From assembly GCF_001507645.1 (NCBI RefSeq), contig NZ_CP013909.1, forward strand, positions 1,178,001-1,242,000: a stretch of 64,000 nucleotides of DNA. Reading direction: 5' to 3'. Positions 1 through 8,104 of this stretch are shown one piece after another (the stretch's first letter is position 1; each line of letters starts with the position of its first letter). Both the position numbers and the translations under genes were made by a program. The notes under the pieces are model-generated. The model was not told the DNA's origin, ran no database searches, and saw only the letters and a program-made list of their open reading frames with translations. Origin of the DNA: Hymenobacter sedentarius. Its GTDB lineage: Bacteria > Bacteroidota > Bacteroidia > Cytophagales > Hymenobacteraceae.

Positions 1-568
1 CGTCGAAGCCAAACCGGTCGAGGGTGGCGCCGGCTACGATGGGGCGGCACACCCCCAGCCGGAAGGCTTTGAAGCCGCACTGCGTATCCGCGTAAGGCAG
101 CCCGGTGGCCAGCCGCATTACCAGATTGAAAAACCGGCCGCTTTGCTCCCGCAGCCACGGCTGGTGCACCCCAATGAGGCTGCGGTCCAGGGCCCGGGAC
201 CCAAATACCACGTCGAACGTCCCCGCCAGAATCGGCGTCAGCAACAAGGGCAAGTCCGTAACCGGCGTCGACAAGTCGGCATCGGAGAATAGCGCCACGG
301 TACCCTCGGCGGCCAGCAAGCCCTGGCGAACGGCGTAGCCTTTGCCCCGATTGGGCGAATAGCTGACCAGCCGGCAGGGGATGTGAAAGGCGTGGGAAGC
401 AATGATGTCCTCCACAACCCGGGCCGTGCCATCGGTCGAGCCGTCGTCGACGATGATTACCTCGCTGCTGTAAGGCTGCGTCTGGAGGTAGGCGAGCACC
501 TGTTTCAGGGTGCTGCCTATCCGGGCGGCCTCGTTGTAAGCTGGGATGACGAAGGAGAGAACGTGCAA
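1..568 (-). CDS. GT2 family glycosyltransferase (partial, 3' end outside window)
   Basis: This is the N-terminal part of a family 2 glycosyltransferase of the dolichyl-phosphate glucosyl/mannosyltransferase (ALG5/DPM1) kind, which transfers a sugar from a nucleotide donor to a lipid phosphate on the cytoplasmic face of the membrane. The reverse-strand translation reads FVIPAYNEAARI, then IIVDDGSTDGTARV (donor site), SPNRGKGYAVRQG, and SDADLSTPV, which is the DxD-type metal site. After that come GSRALD and the family-typical DTQCGFKAF. An in-frame stop lies five codons upstream and there is no ATG before the conserved region, so TTG at 568 is the likely start. The gene follows a methyltransferase on the same strand 103 bases away, and both probably serve glycan synthesis. 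Donor and acceptor cannot be told from sequence. Confidence 0.85.
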   Translation of the reverse strand, partial: MHVLSFVIPAYNEAARIGSTLKQVLAYLQTQPYSSEVIIVDDGSTDGTARVVEDIIASHAFHIPCRLVSYSPNRGKGYAVRQGLLAAEGTVALFSDADLSTPVTDLPLLLTPILAGTFDVVFGSRALDRSLIGVHQPWLREQSGRFFNLVMRLATGLPYADTQCGFKAFRLGVCRPIVAGATLDRFGFD

Positions 569-671
569 AGGGAAGAGGAATTAATCGGCGACTAACGGCG
601 AGGAAGTTCAGGCCGTGAAAATACTGGGCTGAAATTATCCAAAGATGAACCGGAGTTCGCTCCTGCGACGC

Positions 672-1397
672 TTAAATTCTGCCCTCGGCCACGCACGTGA
701 CGCCGAAGAGCTTATTGGCCGTAGTTAGCTTCATTTCGGCGCTGGTAAGGCCCAGCAGCACGCGGTTGACGACCGGCAAAGCCGGCCGCATGTTGGAGGC
801 GGCGTCTTGCTGCCGGAGGTTGCTTAGTTGCCGCACGGCCCATATCAGCGGAAACAAGCTGCCGTACAGGTAGTAGTTTTTGATGCTGCGAAAGTTGGCC
901 TTGGCCAGTACGCCGCGCAGCATCGGGATGCGGTAGCGGCGGTAGTGGCCCAGGAATACGTCGTGCCCGCTCCACAGCGAGCGGAACGCGGGCACGGTGA
1001 TAAAGAAATGATTCTCTTCTCCGACGCAGGCTTGCTTAATGGATTGCAGCATGGCCAAGTCGTCGGGAAGGTGTTCGAGCACGTCCATCAGCAGCACCAA
1101 GCCATGTTCGATGACGGGCGGAATGGCCAAAACCTTTTCGACTTTCTGCCCTTGGGTAGCCGCTATTTCAGCAGCTGAATACCCGATGTCGACCAGGTAC
1201 ACCTTGGCAATGGCTGCTCCGTAGTGCTTTTCCAGCTCAAGGGCAAAAAAGCCCGAGCCGGCCCCAACGTCTACAATGGTCAACGGATTGCCCCGCCTCA
1301 CCAGCTGCTTGGCGTAATTAAACAAAGGCAGCTTTTTGCTTTGGTAATACCAGTGGACGTCGGGATTGACGCCGTTTTCCAATTCTTTTAAATCCAT
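672..1397 (-). CDS. class I SAM-dependent methyltransferase
   Basis: A 241-residue cytoplasmic methyltransferase of the Methyltransf_11/23 type. Motif I is VDVGAGSGFF at about residues 42-51. The acidic end of strand 2 is VYLVDIG at about 67-73, and the post-II/III region contains LLMDVLEHLPDD, as in small-molecule or lipid/sugar methyltransferases. The C-terminal third is basic and hydrophobic (YYLYGSLFPLIWAVRQL), so it may act near the membrane. It starts at ATG 1397 and is followed on the same strand by the GT2 gene, so a role in polysaccharide or lipid-linked glycan modification is a reasonable inference. The substrate is unknown. The 267 bases upstream, to the divergent aldehyde dehydrogenase, hold no convincing gene. 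Confidence 0.82.
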   Translation of the reverse strand: MDLKELENGVNPDVHWYYQSKKLPLFNYAKQLVRRGNPLTIVDVGAGSGFFALELEKHYGAAIAKVYLVDIGYSAAEIAATQGQKVEKVLAIPPVIEHGLVLLMDVLEHLPDDLAMLQSIKQACVGEENHFFITVPAFRSLWSGHDVFLGHYRRYRIPMLRGVLAKANFRSIKNYYLYGSLFPLIWAVRQLSNLRQQDAASNMRPALPVVNRVLLGLTSAEMKLTTANKLFGVTCVAEGRI

Positions 1398-1664
1398 AGG
1401 AGTCGTGACAAGCGCGTAAACTTAGTGCCTTTTGCCGCAGCCAACTAGCGGGTAGCTGCCAAACCCTGTTTTGGCGCAGGAGCAGGCTGCCATGATGGCG
1501 TAACGGCCCTGGCTACCGTCTTCTTGGGGCCTGCCAAATGCACGGCCCGTTCGTTCTGGGTTGCCCGCCCGTGCTTGCTTTCCCAAGTACATTGCAAAAC
1601 CAAGGGAAAGGGGGGCTTCTGCCCAGGGCCTGCTTTTCTAGGTGCTGCCTTTTGTTTATTACCC

Positions 1665-3107
1665 ATGCTACTCATCCAGAACTACCTCAACGGCCAGCTC
1701 GTCCCGCCCCTGGCCGGCCGCTACCTCGACAACATCGAGCCCGCCACCGGCCAGGTCTACGGCCAGCTGCCCGACTCCGGCCCCGATGACGTAGCCGCCG
1801 CTGTGGCTGCCGCCGAAGCCGCCCTGCCCGCCTGGCGCGCCTTGCCCGCCGAGGAGCGCGGCCGCATGCTGGTCAAAATCGCCGACCTGATAGACGCCAA
1901 CCTGGAGCGCCTGGCTCAAGCCGAAAGCCAGGACAACGGCAAGCCCCTGAGCCTGGCCCGCGTGATGGACATCCCCCGCGCCGCCTCCAACTTTCACTTT
2001 TTCGGCACCGCCGCCGAGCATTTTGCCACCGAGGCGCACATGCAGGAGGGCATTGCCCTTAACTACACCGTGCGCCATCCCATCGGCGTGGTGGGCTGCA
2101 TCTCGCCCTGGAACCTGCCGCTGTACCTGTTCACCTGGAAGATAGCGCCGGCCCTGGCCGTGGGCTGCTGCGTGGTGGCCAAGCCGTCGGAAATCACGCC
2201 GGCCACGGCCTTTTTGCTAAGCGAGTTGTGCATGGAAGCCGGTCTGCCGCCGGGCGTGCTCAATATTATCCACGGCACCGGGCCGGGCTGCGGGCAGGCC
2301 ATTGTGGAGCATCCGGGCATCAAGGCCATCAGCTTCACGGGGGGCACGGCCACGGGGCGGCACCTGGCCCGCACGGCCGCGCCCATGTTCAAGAAGCTGA
2401 GCCTGGAGCTGGGCGGCAAAAACCCCAACCTCGTGTTTGCCGACTGCGACCTGGCCGCGGCCGTGGCCACCAGCATCCGGAGCAGCTTCGCCAATCAGGG
2501 CCAGATTTGCCTGTGCGGCTCCCGGATTTTTATTGAGCGGCCCGTGTACGAGGCCTTCAAAACCGAGTTTCTCCAGCAGCTCCAGGCCCAAAAGATTGGC
2601 GACCCGCTTGCGGCCGACACCAAACAAGGGGCCTTGGTGAGCCAAGCACACTTGCACAAAGTATTGGGCTACATTGAGCTGGCCCACGAAGAAGGCGGCC
2701 GCCTTCTGGCCGGAGGCAAGCGCGTGACGGTACCCGGCCGCTGCGCCGAGGGCTATTTCCTGGAGCCCACCGTCTTTGAAAACCTGCCCCACGACTGCCG
2801 CACCAACCAAGAAGAAATTTTTGGGCCGGTTGTCACCCTCACGCCGTTCGATACCGAAGAAGAAGTTATTGCCTGGGCCAACAGCACCGATTACGGCCTG
2901 TCGGCCACCATCTGGACCACCAACCTCACCCGGGCCCACCGCGTGGCCCAAGCCCTGCACAGCGGCATCGTGTGGGTGAATACCTGGCTGCACCGCGACC
3001 TGCGCACGCCCTTCGGCGGCATGAAAAATTCCGGCGTCGGCCGTGAAGGCGGTTTGGAGGCCTTGCGGTTTTTCACGGAGGCCCAGAACGTGTGCGTGAA
3101 GTTTTAG
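1665..3107 (+). CDS. aldehyde dehydrogenase (2-hydroxymuconic semialdehyde dehydrogenase-like)
   Basis: A 480-residue NAD(P)-dependent aldehyde dehydrogenase that oxidises an aldehyde to its acid in the cytoplasm. Visible family landmarks are ISPWNLPLY with the oxyanion Asn150, VAKPSEITP (cofactor site), FTGGTATGR, the general base Glu248 in LSLELGGKNPN, the nucleophile Cys282 in FANQGQICLCGSR, and EEIFGPVV near the C-terminus. The frame is open 47 codons further upstream, but ATG 1665 gives the normal N-terminus (MLLIQNYLNG, about 480 residues). The sequence pattern is closest to the hydroxymuconic/aminomuconic semialdehyde group, used in catechol or kynurenine breakdown. No other gene of such a pathway is nearby, so the substrate is uncertain. 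Confidence 0.9.
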   Translation: MLLIQNYLNGQLVPPLAGRYLDNIEPATGQVYGQLPDSGPDDVAAAVAAAEAALPAWRALPAEERGRMLVKIADLIDANLERLAQAESQDNGKPLSLARVMDIPRAASNFHFFGTAAEHFATEAHMQEGIALNYTVRHPIGVVGCISPWNLPLYLFTWKIAPALAVGCCVVAKPSEITPATAFLLSELCMEAGLPPGVLNIIHGTGPGCGQAIVEHPGIKAISFTGGTATGRHLARTAAPMFKKLSLELGGKNPNLVFADCDLAAAVATSIRSSFANQGQICLCGSRIFIERPVYEAFKTEFLQQLQAQKIGDPLAADTKQGALVSQAHLHKVLGYIELAHEEGGRLLAGGKRVTVPGRCAEGYFLEPTVFENLPHDCRTNQEEIFGPVVTLTPFDTEEEVIAWANSTDYGLSATIWTTNLTRAHRVAQALHSGIVWVNTWLHRDLRTPFGGMKNSGVGREGGLEALRFFTEAQNVCVKF

Positions 3108-3124
3108 CTCAATAAACGGCAGGA

Positions 3125-3712
3125 TTAAAGACCCACCCCTGCGTACACTTCTGTTAGTGGTACCTGGCAGCCAATGCTGCTCAAATCAAGCACTGCGCTT
3201 AAGTCCCGGGTTTCGGTGAGTACCCAGCGGCCCAGTTCGTCCCGGGTATAGAGCTCCGCGTGAATGGACTGGGACGCCAGAATCAGGTATTGTTGAAGGC
3301 TCGGGATTTGGCGGTAAAACATGAACTTTTCCCCCCGGTCGTTATTGGCCGTTGATGGGGAAAGGACCTCCACCAGCAGCGTGGGATTCAGCAACGTATC
3401 AAAGGTTTTCTCTTCGTTGAATGCTGGCGGGCCGCATACCACCGTCAGGTCGGGGTACACATAGGCGCTGCCGCTCAGAATCTGCAGGCGCTGGTCGCTG
3501 CCTACCACGGTGCAGCTTTTTCCTCGCAGCTGGCTGTAGAGTTCTCCCGTCAAATTCGCGCAAATGAGGTTGTGTACGTAACCGGCGCCCGCCATGGCGC
3601 GGATTTCGCCGTCAAAATACTCGTGCTTCTGCTCGGCCTCCCGCTCCAGCCGCAGGTATTCGGCGGGCGAAATGGAGGCGGTGGGTTCGGTTTGGAAAAC
3701 AGACTGGCCCAT
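3125..3712 (-). CDS. Uma2 family (DUF820) putative endonuclease
   Basis: A 195-residue protein with the Uma2/DUF820 pattern. The N-terminal segment AEYLRLEREAEQKHEYFDGEIRAM is followed by AGAGYVHNLICANLTGEL, YVYPDLTVVCG (the D in the PD-(D/E)XK-like core) and LLVEVLSPSTANNDRGEKF (the E-x-LSP-ST motif), ending with the usual QYLIL and Y-x-R strands. The family has a restriction-endonuclease-like fold and is greatly expanded in cyanobacteria and Bacteroidota, but its biological role is not established. It is convergent with the aldehyde dehydrogenase (17 bases between stops) and divergent from the nucleotide-sugar operon. It has no partner methylase or toxin-antitoxin partner. Confidence 0.88.
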   Translation of the reverse strand: MGQSVFQTEPTASISPAEYLRLEREAEQKHEYFDGEIRAMAGAGYVHNLICANLTGELYSQLRGKSCTVVGSDQRLQILSGSAYVYPDLTVVCGPPAFNEEKTFDTLLNPTLLVEVLSPSTANNDRGEKFMFYRQIPSLQQYLILASQSIHAELYTRDELGRWVLTETRDLSAVLDLSSIGCQVPLTEVYAGVGL

Positions 3713-3770
3713 AATGCAAGCGGAATAAGGGGTTTACCCAAAAGTACGAAGCCAACCCCGTCCGTCGTCT

Positions 3771-3778
3771 TACCTTTG
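3771..3778 (+). promoter_or_regulatory. -7 box (TACCTTTG) of the nucleotide-sugar operon
   Basis: TACCTTTG matches the Bacteroidota sigma-ABfr -7 consensus TAnnTTTG exactly. It lies 26 bases before ATG 3805. A clear -33 TTTG/TTG is not seen at the usual 19-23 base distance, so the promoter call rests on the -7 box and on its place ahead of the first gene of a co-directional cluster. Confidence 0.55.
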
Positions 3779-3804
3779 CGGGCTGAAACTAGCGTTTGCC
3801 CCGA

Positions 3805-4431
3805 ATGCCCCATCCCGCTGCTGATTACTATGCCCATCCCACCGCCGTCCTCGACGAGGGCTGCCAGATAGGCGCCGGGAGCCGCATTTGGCATTTCAGC
3901 CACGTCTGCGCCGGCGCCGACATCGGGGAGCAGTGCAATTTGGGTCAGAATGTATTTGTGGCCGATGGCGTGACCCTGGGCCGCAACGTGAAGGTGCAGA
4001 ACAACGTGAGCCTCTACGGCGGCGTTGTCTGCGAAGATGACGTCTTTCTGGGCCCCTCGGTGGTGTTTACCAACGTGAAAAACCCGCGCAGCGCCGTGCC
4101 GCGCAAAGGCGCCGGGCAGTACCAAACCACCTATCTGGAGCAAGGTGTGACCGTGGGAGCCAACGCTACCATCGTTTGTGGCGTAAGGTTGGGGCGCTAT
4201 GCGTTTGTGGGAGCGGGCAGCGTCGTCACGCACGACGTTCCAGCTTATGCGCTCGTATACGGCACCCCCGCCCGGCCGCAAGGCTGGATGAGTGCCTACG
4301 GCCACCGCCTGGCCTTCGATGCCAACCGCCGGGCTACCTGCCCCGAAAGTGGCGAACAGTACGAGTTGAGCGCCACCGCCGAAGCGGTGCGCCCGCTCCC
4401 GAAAAACGAAAAAAGAACCTCGAAAAATTAA
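3805..4431 (+). CDS. WbpD-like UDP-sugar N-acetyltransferase (left-handed beta-helix)
   Basis: A 208-residue hexapeptide-repeat acyltransferase. The repeats (IGAGSRIWHFSHVCAGADIGEQCNLGQNVFV, VGANATIVCGVRLGRYAFVGAGSVV) form the left-handed helix. The tract VFTNVKNPRSAVPRK and the C-terminal ESGEQYEL resemble WbpD/WlbB enzymes, which acetylate the 3-amino group of UDP-2-acetamido-3-amino-2,3-dideoxyglucuronate for O-antigen or other surface glycans. A TTG nine bases upstream could also start the frame, but ATG 3805 (MPHPAADYYAHP) fits the family. The stop is four bases from the start of the WbpA-like gene, so the two are translationally close. The 3-oxidase and aminotransferase normally needed before this step (WbpB, WbpE) are not in the window. 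Confidence 0.82.
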   Translation: MPHPAADYYAHPTAVLDEGCQIGAGSRIWHFSHVCAGADIGEQCNLGQNVFVADGVTLGRNVKVQNNVSLYGGVVCEDDVFLGPSVVFTNVKNPRSAVPRKGAGQYQTTYLEQGVTVGANATIVCGVRLGRYAFVGAGSVVTHDVPAYALVYGTPARPQGWMSAYGHRLAFDANRRATCPESGEQYELSATAEAVRPLPKNEKRTSKN

Positions 4432-4435
4432 CTAC

Positions 4436-5731
4436 GTGTACGACCAACTATTGCGCAAAGAGGCCACGCTGGCCGTCATCGGCCTCGGCTACGTGGGCTT
4501 GCCCATCGCCCTCGAATTCGCGAAACAACTCAAGGTCATTGGCTTTGACATCAACGCCACCCGGGTAGAACAGATGAAGCAGGGCATTGACCCGAGCGGT
4601 GAACTGGAAAAAAAGGATTTTGAAGGCTGCGACATCACCTTCACCGATTCGCTGGAAGTGCTGCGCCAGGCCCAGTTTTACATCGTGGCCGTTCCCACGC
4701 CCATCGACGAGCACGCCCAGCCCGACCTCAAGCCGCTGCTCGGCGCCTCGTCGTCGGTGGGTAAGGTGCTGAAAAAGGGCGACTACGTGGTGTTTGAAAG
4801 CACCGTGTACCCCGGCTGCACCGAAGAGGACTGCATTCCTGTAATGGAGCGCCATTCGGGCCTGAAATTCCCCAACGACTTCAAAGTGGGCTACTCGCCC
4901 GAGCGCATCAACCCCGGCGACAAGGAGCACACGCTGCGCCGCATTGTGAAGGTGGTATCCGGCAACGACCAGGAAGCCCTCGACACCATCGCCAAAGTGT
5001 ACGAGCTGGTAGTAGACGCCGGCGTGCACCGCGCCAGCAGCATCCGCGTGGCCGAGGCCGCCAAAATCATCGAAAACACCCAGCGCGACGTCAACATTGC
5101 GCTGATGAATGAGCTGTCGATGATTTTCGACCGCATGAGCATCAACACCTACGAGGTGCTGGAGGCGGCCGGCACGAAGTGGAACTTCCTGCGGTTTTCG
5201 CCCGGCTTGGTAGGCGGGCACTGCATCGGCGTCGACCCGTACTACCTCACCTACAAGGCCAAAGAGTTGGGCTACGACGCCAAGGTCATCCTGAGCGGCC
5301 GCACCACCAACGACAACATGGGAGCCTACATCGCCCGCAAAACGGTGCAGATGATGATTAAAAAAGGCAAGGACGTGGCCAAGAGCCGCGTGCTTGTGAT
5401 GGGCGCCACCTTCAAGGAAAACGTGGAAGATATCCGCAACTCCAAAGTGGCCGACGTCATCCAGGAGTTGAAGAATTTCTCGGTGAACGTGGACATCGTG
5501 GACCCGCACGCCGACTCCAACGAGTTGCACCACGAATACGGCTTCCGCCTTACCCACAACGACGACGTGCGCTCGGACTACGACGCCGTTATCGTGGCCG
5601 TAAGCCATCTGCCCTACGCCTCCAAGGACGAAGCCTATTTCCAGTCTATCACCTCGGACAACGCTGTGCTGGTCGACATCAAAGGCCTGTACCGCGGCAA
5701 AATGAAGGATATCCAGTACTGGAGCCTGTAA
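4436..5731 (+). CDS. nucleotide sugar dehydrogenase (UDP-N-acetylhexosamine 6-dehydrogenase, WbpA/TviB type)
   Basis: A 431-residue UDP-sugar dehydrogenase that oxidises C6 of a UDP-N-acetylhexosamine to the uronate with two NAD+. The Rossmann motif VIGLGYVGLPIA is at about residues 14-25, FESTVYPGCTEE follows, and the central domain carries the catalytic cysteine in GGHCIGVDPYYL. The C-terminal domain includes GATFKENVEDIRNSKV, as in the WbpA/TviB branch rather than UDP-glucose dehydrogenase. The start is GTG at 4436, four bases after the WbpD-like gene. Together with the epimerase at 8105 it could make UDP-GlcNAcA or UDP-GalNAcA for a charged surface polysaccharide. Exact substrate choice needs assay or structure-based alignment. 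Confidence 0.9.
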   Translation: MYDQLLRKEATLAVIGLGYVGLPIALEFAKQLKVIGFDINATRVEQMKQGIDPSGELEKKDFEGCDITFTDSLEVLRQAQFYIVAVPTPIDEHAQPDLKPLLGASSSVGKVLKKGDYVVFESTVYPGCTEEDCIPVMERHSGLKFPNDFKVGYSPERINPGDKEHTLRRIVKVVSGNDQEALDTIAKVYELVVDAGVHRASSIRVAEAAKIIENTQRDVNIALMNELSMIFDRMSINTYEVLEAAGTKWNFLRFSPGLVGGHCIGVDPYYLTYKAKELGYDAKVILSGRTTNDNMGAYIARKTVQMMIKKGKDVAKSRVLVMGATFKENVEDIRNSKVADVIQELKNFSVNVDIVDPHADSNELHHEYGFRLTHNDDVRSDYDAVIVAVSHLPYASKDEAYFQSITSDNAVLVDIKGLYRGKMKDIQYWSL

Positions 5732-5787
5732 ATCAACCCGAAAGATGCTATGTGGACTTGGCTCCGCAGGGTCTAGTCCCTTAACTT

Positions 5788-6822
5788 ATGACGACATCAC
5801 GCACCAAAATTCTCGTTACTGGCGGGGCCGGCTACATCGGCTCCCACGCCGTAGTCGAGTTGTACCAGGCAGGTTATCAGCCCGTCATTGTTGATAACTT
5901 CAGTAATTCGCAGGAGTCGGCGCTGGCCGGCATCGAATCCATCCTGGGAACGACGGTGCCCATCTACCGCATCGACTGCGCGGATGAAGCCGCCCTGCGC
6001 GGAGTGTTCGCGGCCGAGCCCAACATTGCCGGGGTCATTCACTTTGCGGCCTTCAAGGCCGTGGGCGAATCGGTGCAGAAGCCGCTGGCCTATTTCAAAA
6101 ACAACGTGGGCTCCCTGCTTGCCCTGCTGGCGGTAATGCCCGAATTCGGGGTCGAGAATCTGGTATTCTCCTCGTCCTGTACCGTATACGGCATCCCCGA
6201 TGCGCTGCCCGTGACGGAGGCCACGCCCACCAAGCCCGCCTCCTCGCCTTATGGCCGCACCAAGCAGATGTGCGAAGACATTGTGCACGATGTCGCGGCT
6301 GCTCCGGACAACAAGCTGCGCACTATCTTGCTGCGCTACTTCAACCCCATTGGCGCGCACGAGTCAGCCAAGATTGGCGAACTGCCCTTGGGGGTGCCCA
6401 ATAATCTGGTACCGTTTATCACCCAGACGGCCGCTGGCATCCGGGAGAAGCTGACCATCTTCGGCAACGACTACGACACCCCCGACGGCACCAACATTCG
6501 CGACTACATCCACGTGGTGGATTTGGCGAAATCGCACGTGGTGGCGGTGCAGCGGCTATTAGACCACAAAGCCACCGACACGGTGGAGACATTCAACGTG
6601 GGCACGGGCCACGGCAACTCGGTACTGGAGGTTGTGCAGACCTTTGAGCGGGTTACCGGGCAGAAGCTCAACTACAGCATTGGCCCCCGCCGGCCTGGCG
6701 ACGTGCCGGCCATCTACGCCGATGCCACCAAGGCTGCCGAAGTATTGGGCTTCCGCACCGAGACCTCACTGGCGGATTCGTTGGCCAGCGCCTGGAAGTG
6801 GCAGCAGACACTAGCCAAGTAA
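5788..6822 (+). CDS. galE: UDP-glucose 4-epimerase
   Basis: A 344-residue short-chain dehydrogenase-type epimerase interconverting UDP-glucose and UDP-galactose with bound NAD. The nucleotide motif is GGAGYIGSHAVVEL at residues 11-24. VIHFAAFKAVGESVQKPL, SSSCTVYG (catalytic Ser/Thr) and SPYGRTKQMCEDI (the YxxxK pair) follow, and DYIHVVDLA and FNVGTGHGNSVLEV close the substrate domain. Length and motifs are standard for GalE. It sits 56 bases after the dehydrogenase and 129 bases before rmlB, with a palindromic repeat in the second gap. It probably feeds galactose units into the same surface glycan. Confidence 0.95.
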   Translation: MTTSRTKILVTGGAGYIGSHAVVELYQAGYQPVIVDNFSNSQESALAGIESILGTTVPIYRIDCADEAALRGVFAAEPNIAGVIHFAAFKAVGESVQKPLAYFKNNVGSLLALLAVMPEFGVENLVFSSSCTVYGIPDALPVTEATPTKPASSPYGRTKQMCEDIVHDVAAAPDNKLRTILLRYFNPIGAHESAKIGELPLGVPNNLVPFITQTAAGIREKLTIFGNDYDTPDGTNIRDYIHVVDLAKSHVVAVQRLLDHKATDTVETFNVGTGHGNSVLEVVQTFERVTGQKLNYSIGPRRPGDVPAIYADATKAAEVLGFRTETSLADSLASAWKWQQTLAK

Positions 6823-6838
6823 ATAATTAAAAAAGCCC

Positions 6839-6936
6839 GTCATGCTGAGCGCAGCCGAAGCATCTCTACCTCAATACTAATCCAATCGACGGAAATAGTT
6901 GCGTGGTAGAGATGTTTCGGCTGCGCTCAGCATGAC
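6839..6936. repeat. GTCATGCTGAGC palindromic repeat (98 bp, 32-base arms)
   Basis: The left arm (6839-6870) starts GTCATGCTGAGCGCAGCC and ends TCTCTACC. The right arm (6905-6936) is its reverse complement with one mismatch, leaving a 34-base centre. It lies between galE and rmlB, and further diverged members with the same GTCATnnTGAG end are at 13797-13902 and 20519-20607. The form is that of a REP/BIME-like or MITE-like element. It codes for nothing and could fold into a long hairpin in the transcript. Confidence 0.85.
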
Positions 6937-6951
6937 AAACCATTTAAACAC

Positions 6952-8007
6952 ATGAAAATCCTTATCACCGGCGGCGCCGGTTTCATCGGCTCTCACGTCG
7001 TTCGGTTGTTCGTTACCAAGTATCCCGACTACCAGATTCTTAACCTCGACGCCTTGACTTACGCTGGCAACTTGGAGAACCTGCGCGATATCGAAGGCGC
7101 TGCTAATTACCGTTTTATCAAAGGCGATATTGCCGAACAAGCGTTTGTCGACCAGCTATTTGCCAATGAAGAGCCAGACGCCGTGATTCACTTGGCGGCT
7201 GAGTCGCACGTGGACCGAAGCATCACCGACCCGATGGCCTTTGTGAAAACCAACGTCATTGGCACGGTGAACCTGCTGAACGCGGCCCGGAACCTCTGGC
7301 AGCCCGGCGGCTACGACGGCCACGTGTTCTACCACGTGAGTACCGACGAAGTGTACGGCTCGCTGGATTTCGGCCCCGAGATGTTCACCGAGGAAACGGC
7401 TTACGACCCCCGTTCGCCTTACTCAGCCTCCAAAGCCAGCTCCGACCACTTCGTGCGCGCCTGGCACCACACCTACGGCATGCCCATTAAGTTGAGCAAC
7501 TGCTCGAACAACTACGGCCCCAATCACTTCCCCGAGAAGTTGATTCCGCTGGCTATTCACCGCCTGCGCACTGGCCAGCCGGTGCCCGTGTACGGCAAAG
7601 GTGAGAACGTGCGCGACTGGCTGTTCGTGAAAGACCACGCTACAGCCATCGACGCGGTATTTCACAAGGGCAAAAACGGCGATACGTACAATATCGGCGG
7701 CGTGAACGAGTGGCAGAACCTGAAACTCATTGAGCTGCTCTGCGACGTGGTGGACCAGAAAACCGGCCAGGCGCTAGGTACTTCGCGCAAGCTCATCAAG
7801 TTTGTGACTGACCGCGCGGGCCACGACATGCGCTACGCCATCGACTCATCCAAAATCATGAATGAGCTGAGCTGGAAACCGAGCGTGACCTTCGAGCAAG
7901 GACTGGCGCAAACCGTGGATTGGTACCTGGCCAACGAGGAGTGGCTGAACAGTGTGACCAGTGGTGCGTATCAGGAGTATAACCAGAAGCAGTACGCGGG
8001 GCGGTAA
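6952..8007 (+). CDS. rmlB: dTDP-glucose 4,6-dehydratase
   Basis: A 351-residue RmlB that converts dTDP-glucose to dTDP-4-keto-6-deoxyglucose, the common precursor of rhamnose and other 6-deoxysugars. GGAGFIGSHVVRLF at residues 7-20 binds NAD. HLAAESHVDRSI is diagnostic. VSTDEVYGSL carries the Thr-Asp-Glu catalytic residues, SPYSASKASSDHFVRAW has YxxxK, and CSNNYGPNHFPEKLIPL and GKGENVRDWLFV complete the signature. Length is normal. The partner rmlA is two genes downstream, while rmlC and rmlD are absent here. A heptamer hairpin follows the stop within five bases. Confidence 0.96.
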   Translation: MKILITGGAGFIGSHVVRLFVTKYPDYQILNLDALTYAGNLENLRDIEGAANYRFIKGDIAEQAFVDQLFANEEPDAVIHLAAESHVDRSITDPMAFVKTNVIGTVNLLNAARNLWQPGGYDGHVFYHVSTDEVYGSLDFGPEMFTEETAYDPRSPYSASKASSDHFVRAWHHTYGMPIKLSNCSNNYGPNHFPEKLIPLAIHRLRTGQPVPVYGKGENVRDWLFVKDHATAIDAVFHKGKNGDTYNIGGVNEWQNLKLIELLCDVVDQKTGQALGTSRKLIKFVTDRAGHDMRYAIDSSKIMNELSWKPSVTFEQGLAQTVDWYLANEEWLNSVTSGAYQEYNQKQYAGR

Positions 8008-8011
8008 CGCT

Positions 8012-8100
8012 TCAGTTAACAGTTATCAGTGAGCAATGAACAGTTTCGTTCGATAGCCTGCTGAATAACTGTTCACTGCTCACTGATAACTGTTAACTGA
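8012..8100. repeat. heptamer-based inverted repeat (AGTTAAC type)
   Basis: The left arm (8012-8045) reads as 7-base units AGTTAAC, AGTTATC, AGTGAGC, AATGAAC. The right arm (8067-8100) is the reverse complement over 34 bases with one mismatch, and the centre is 21 bases. It fills almost the whole gap between rmlB and the next epimerase. This is short tandem repeat DNA arranged as a hairpin, a form known from intergenic DNA of cyanobacteria and Bacteroidota. Whether it affects transcript stability is unknown. Confidence 0.85.
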
Positions 8101-8104
8101 CCTT

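Noticed and set aside
1524..1664. 47-codon N-terminal extension of the aldehyde dehydrogenase
   Set aside because: The extension is not aldehyde dehydrogenase-like. ATG 1665 gives the standard N-terminus and length.
1445..1675. 76-codon minus-strand frame between the methyltransferase and the aldehyde dehydrogenase
   Set aside because: No recognisable domain, overlaps the aldehyde dehydrogenase start region, and has the composition of a chance frame.
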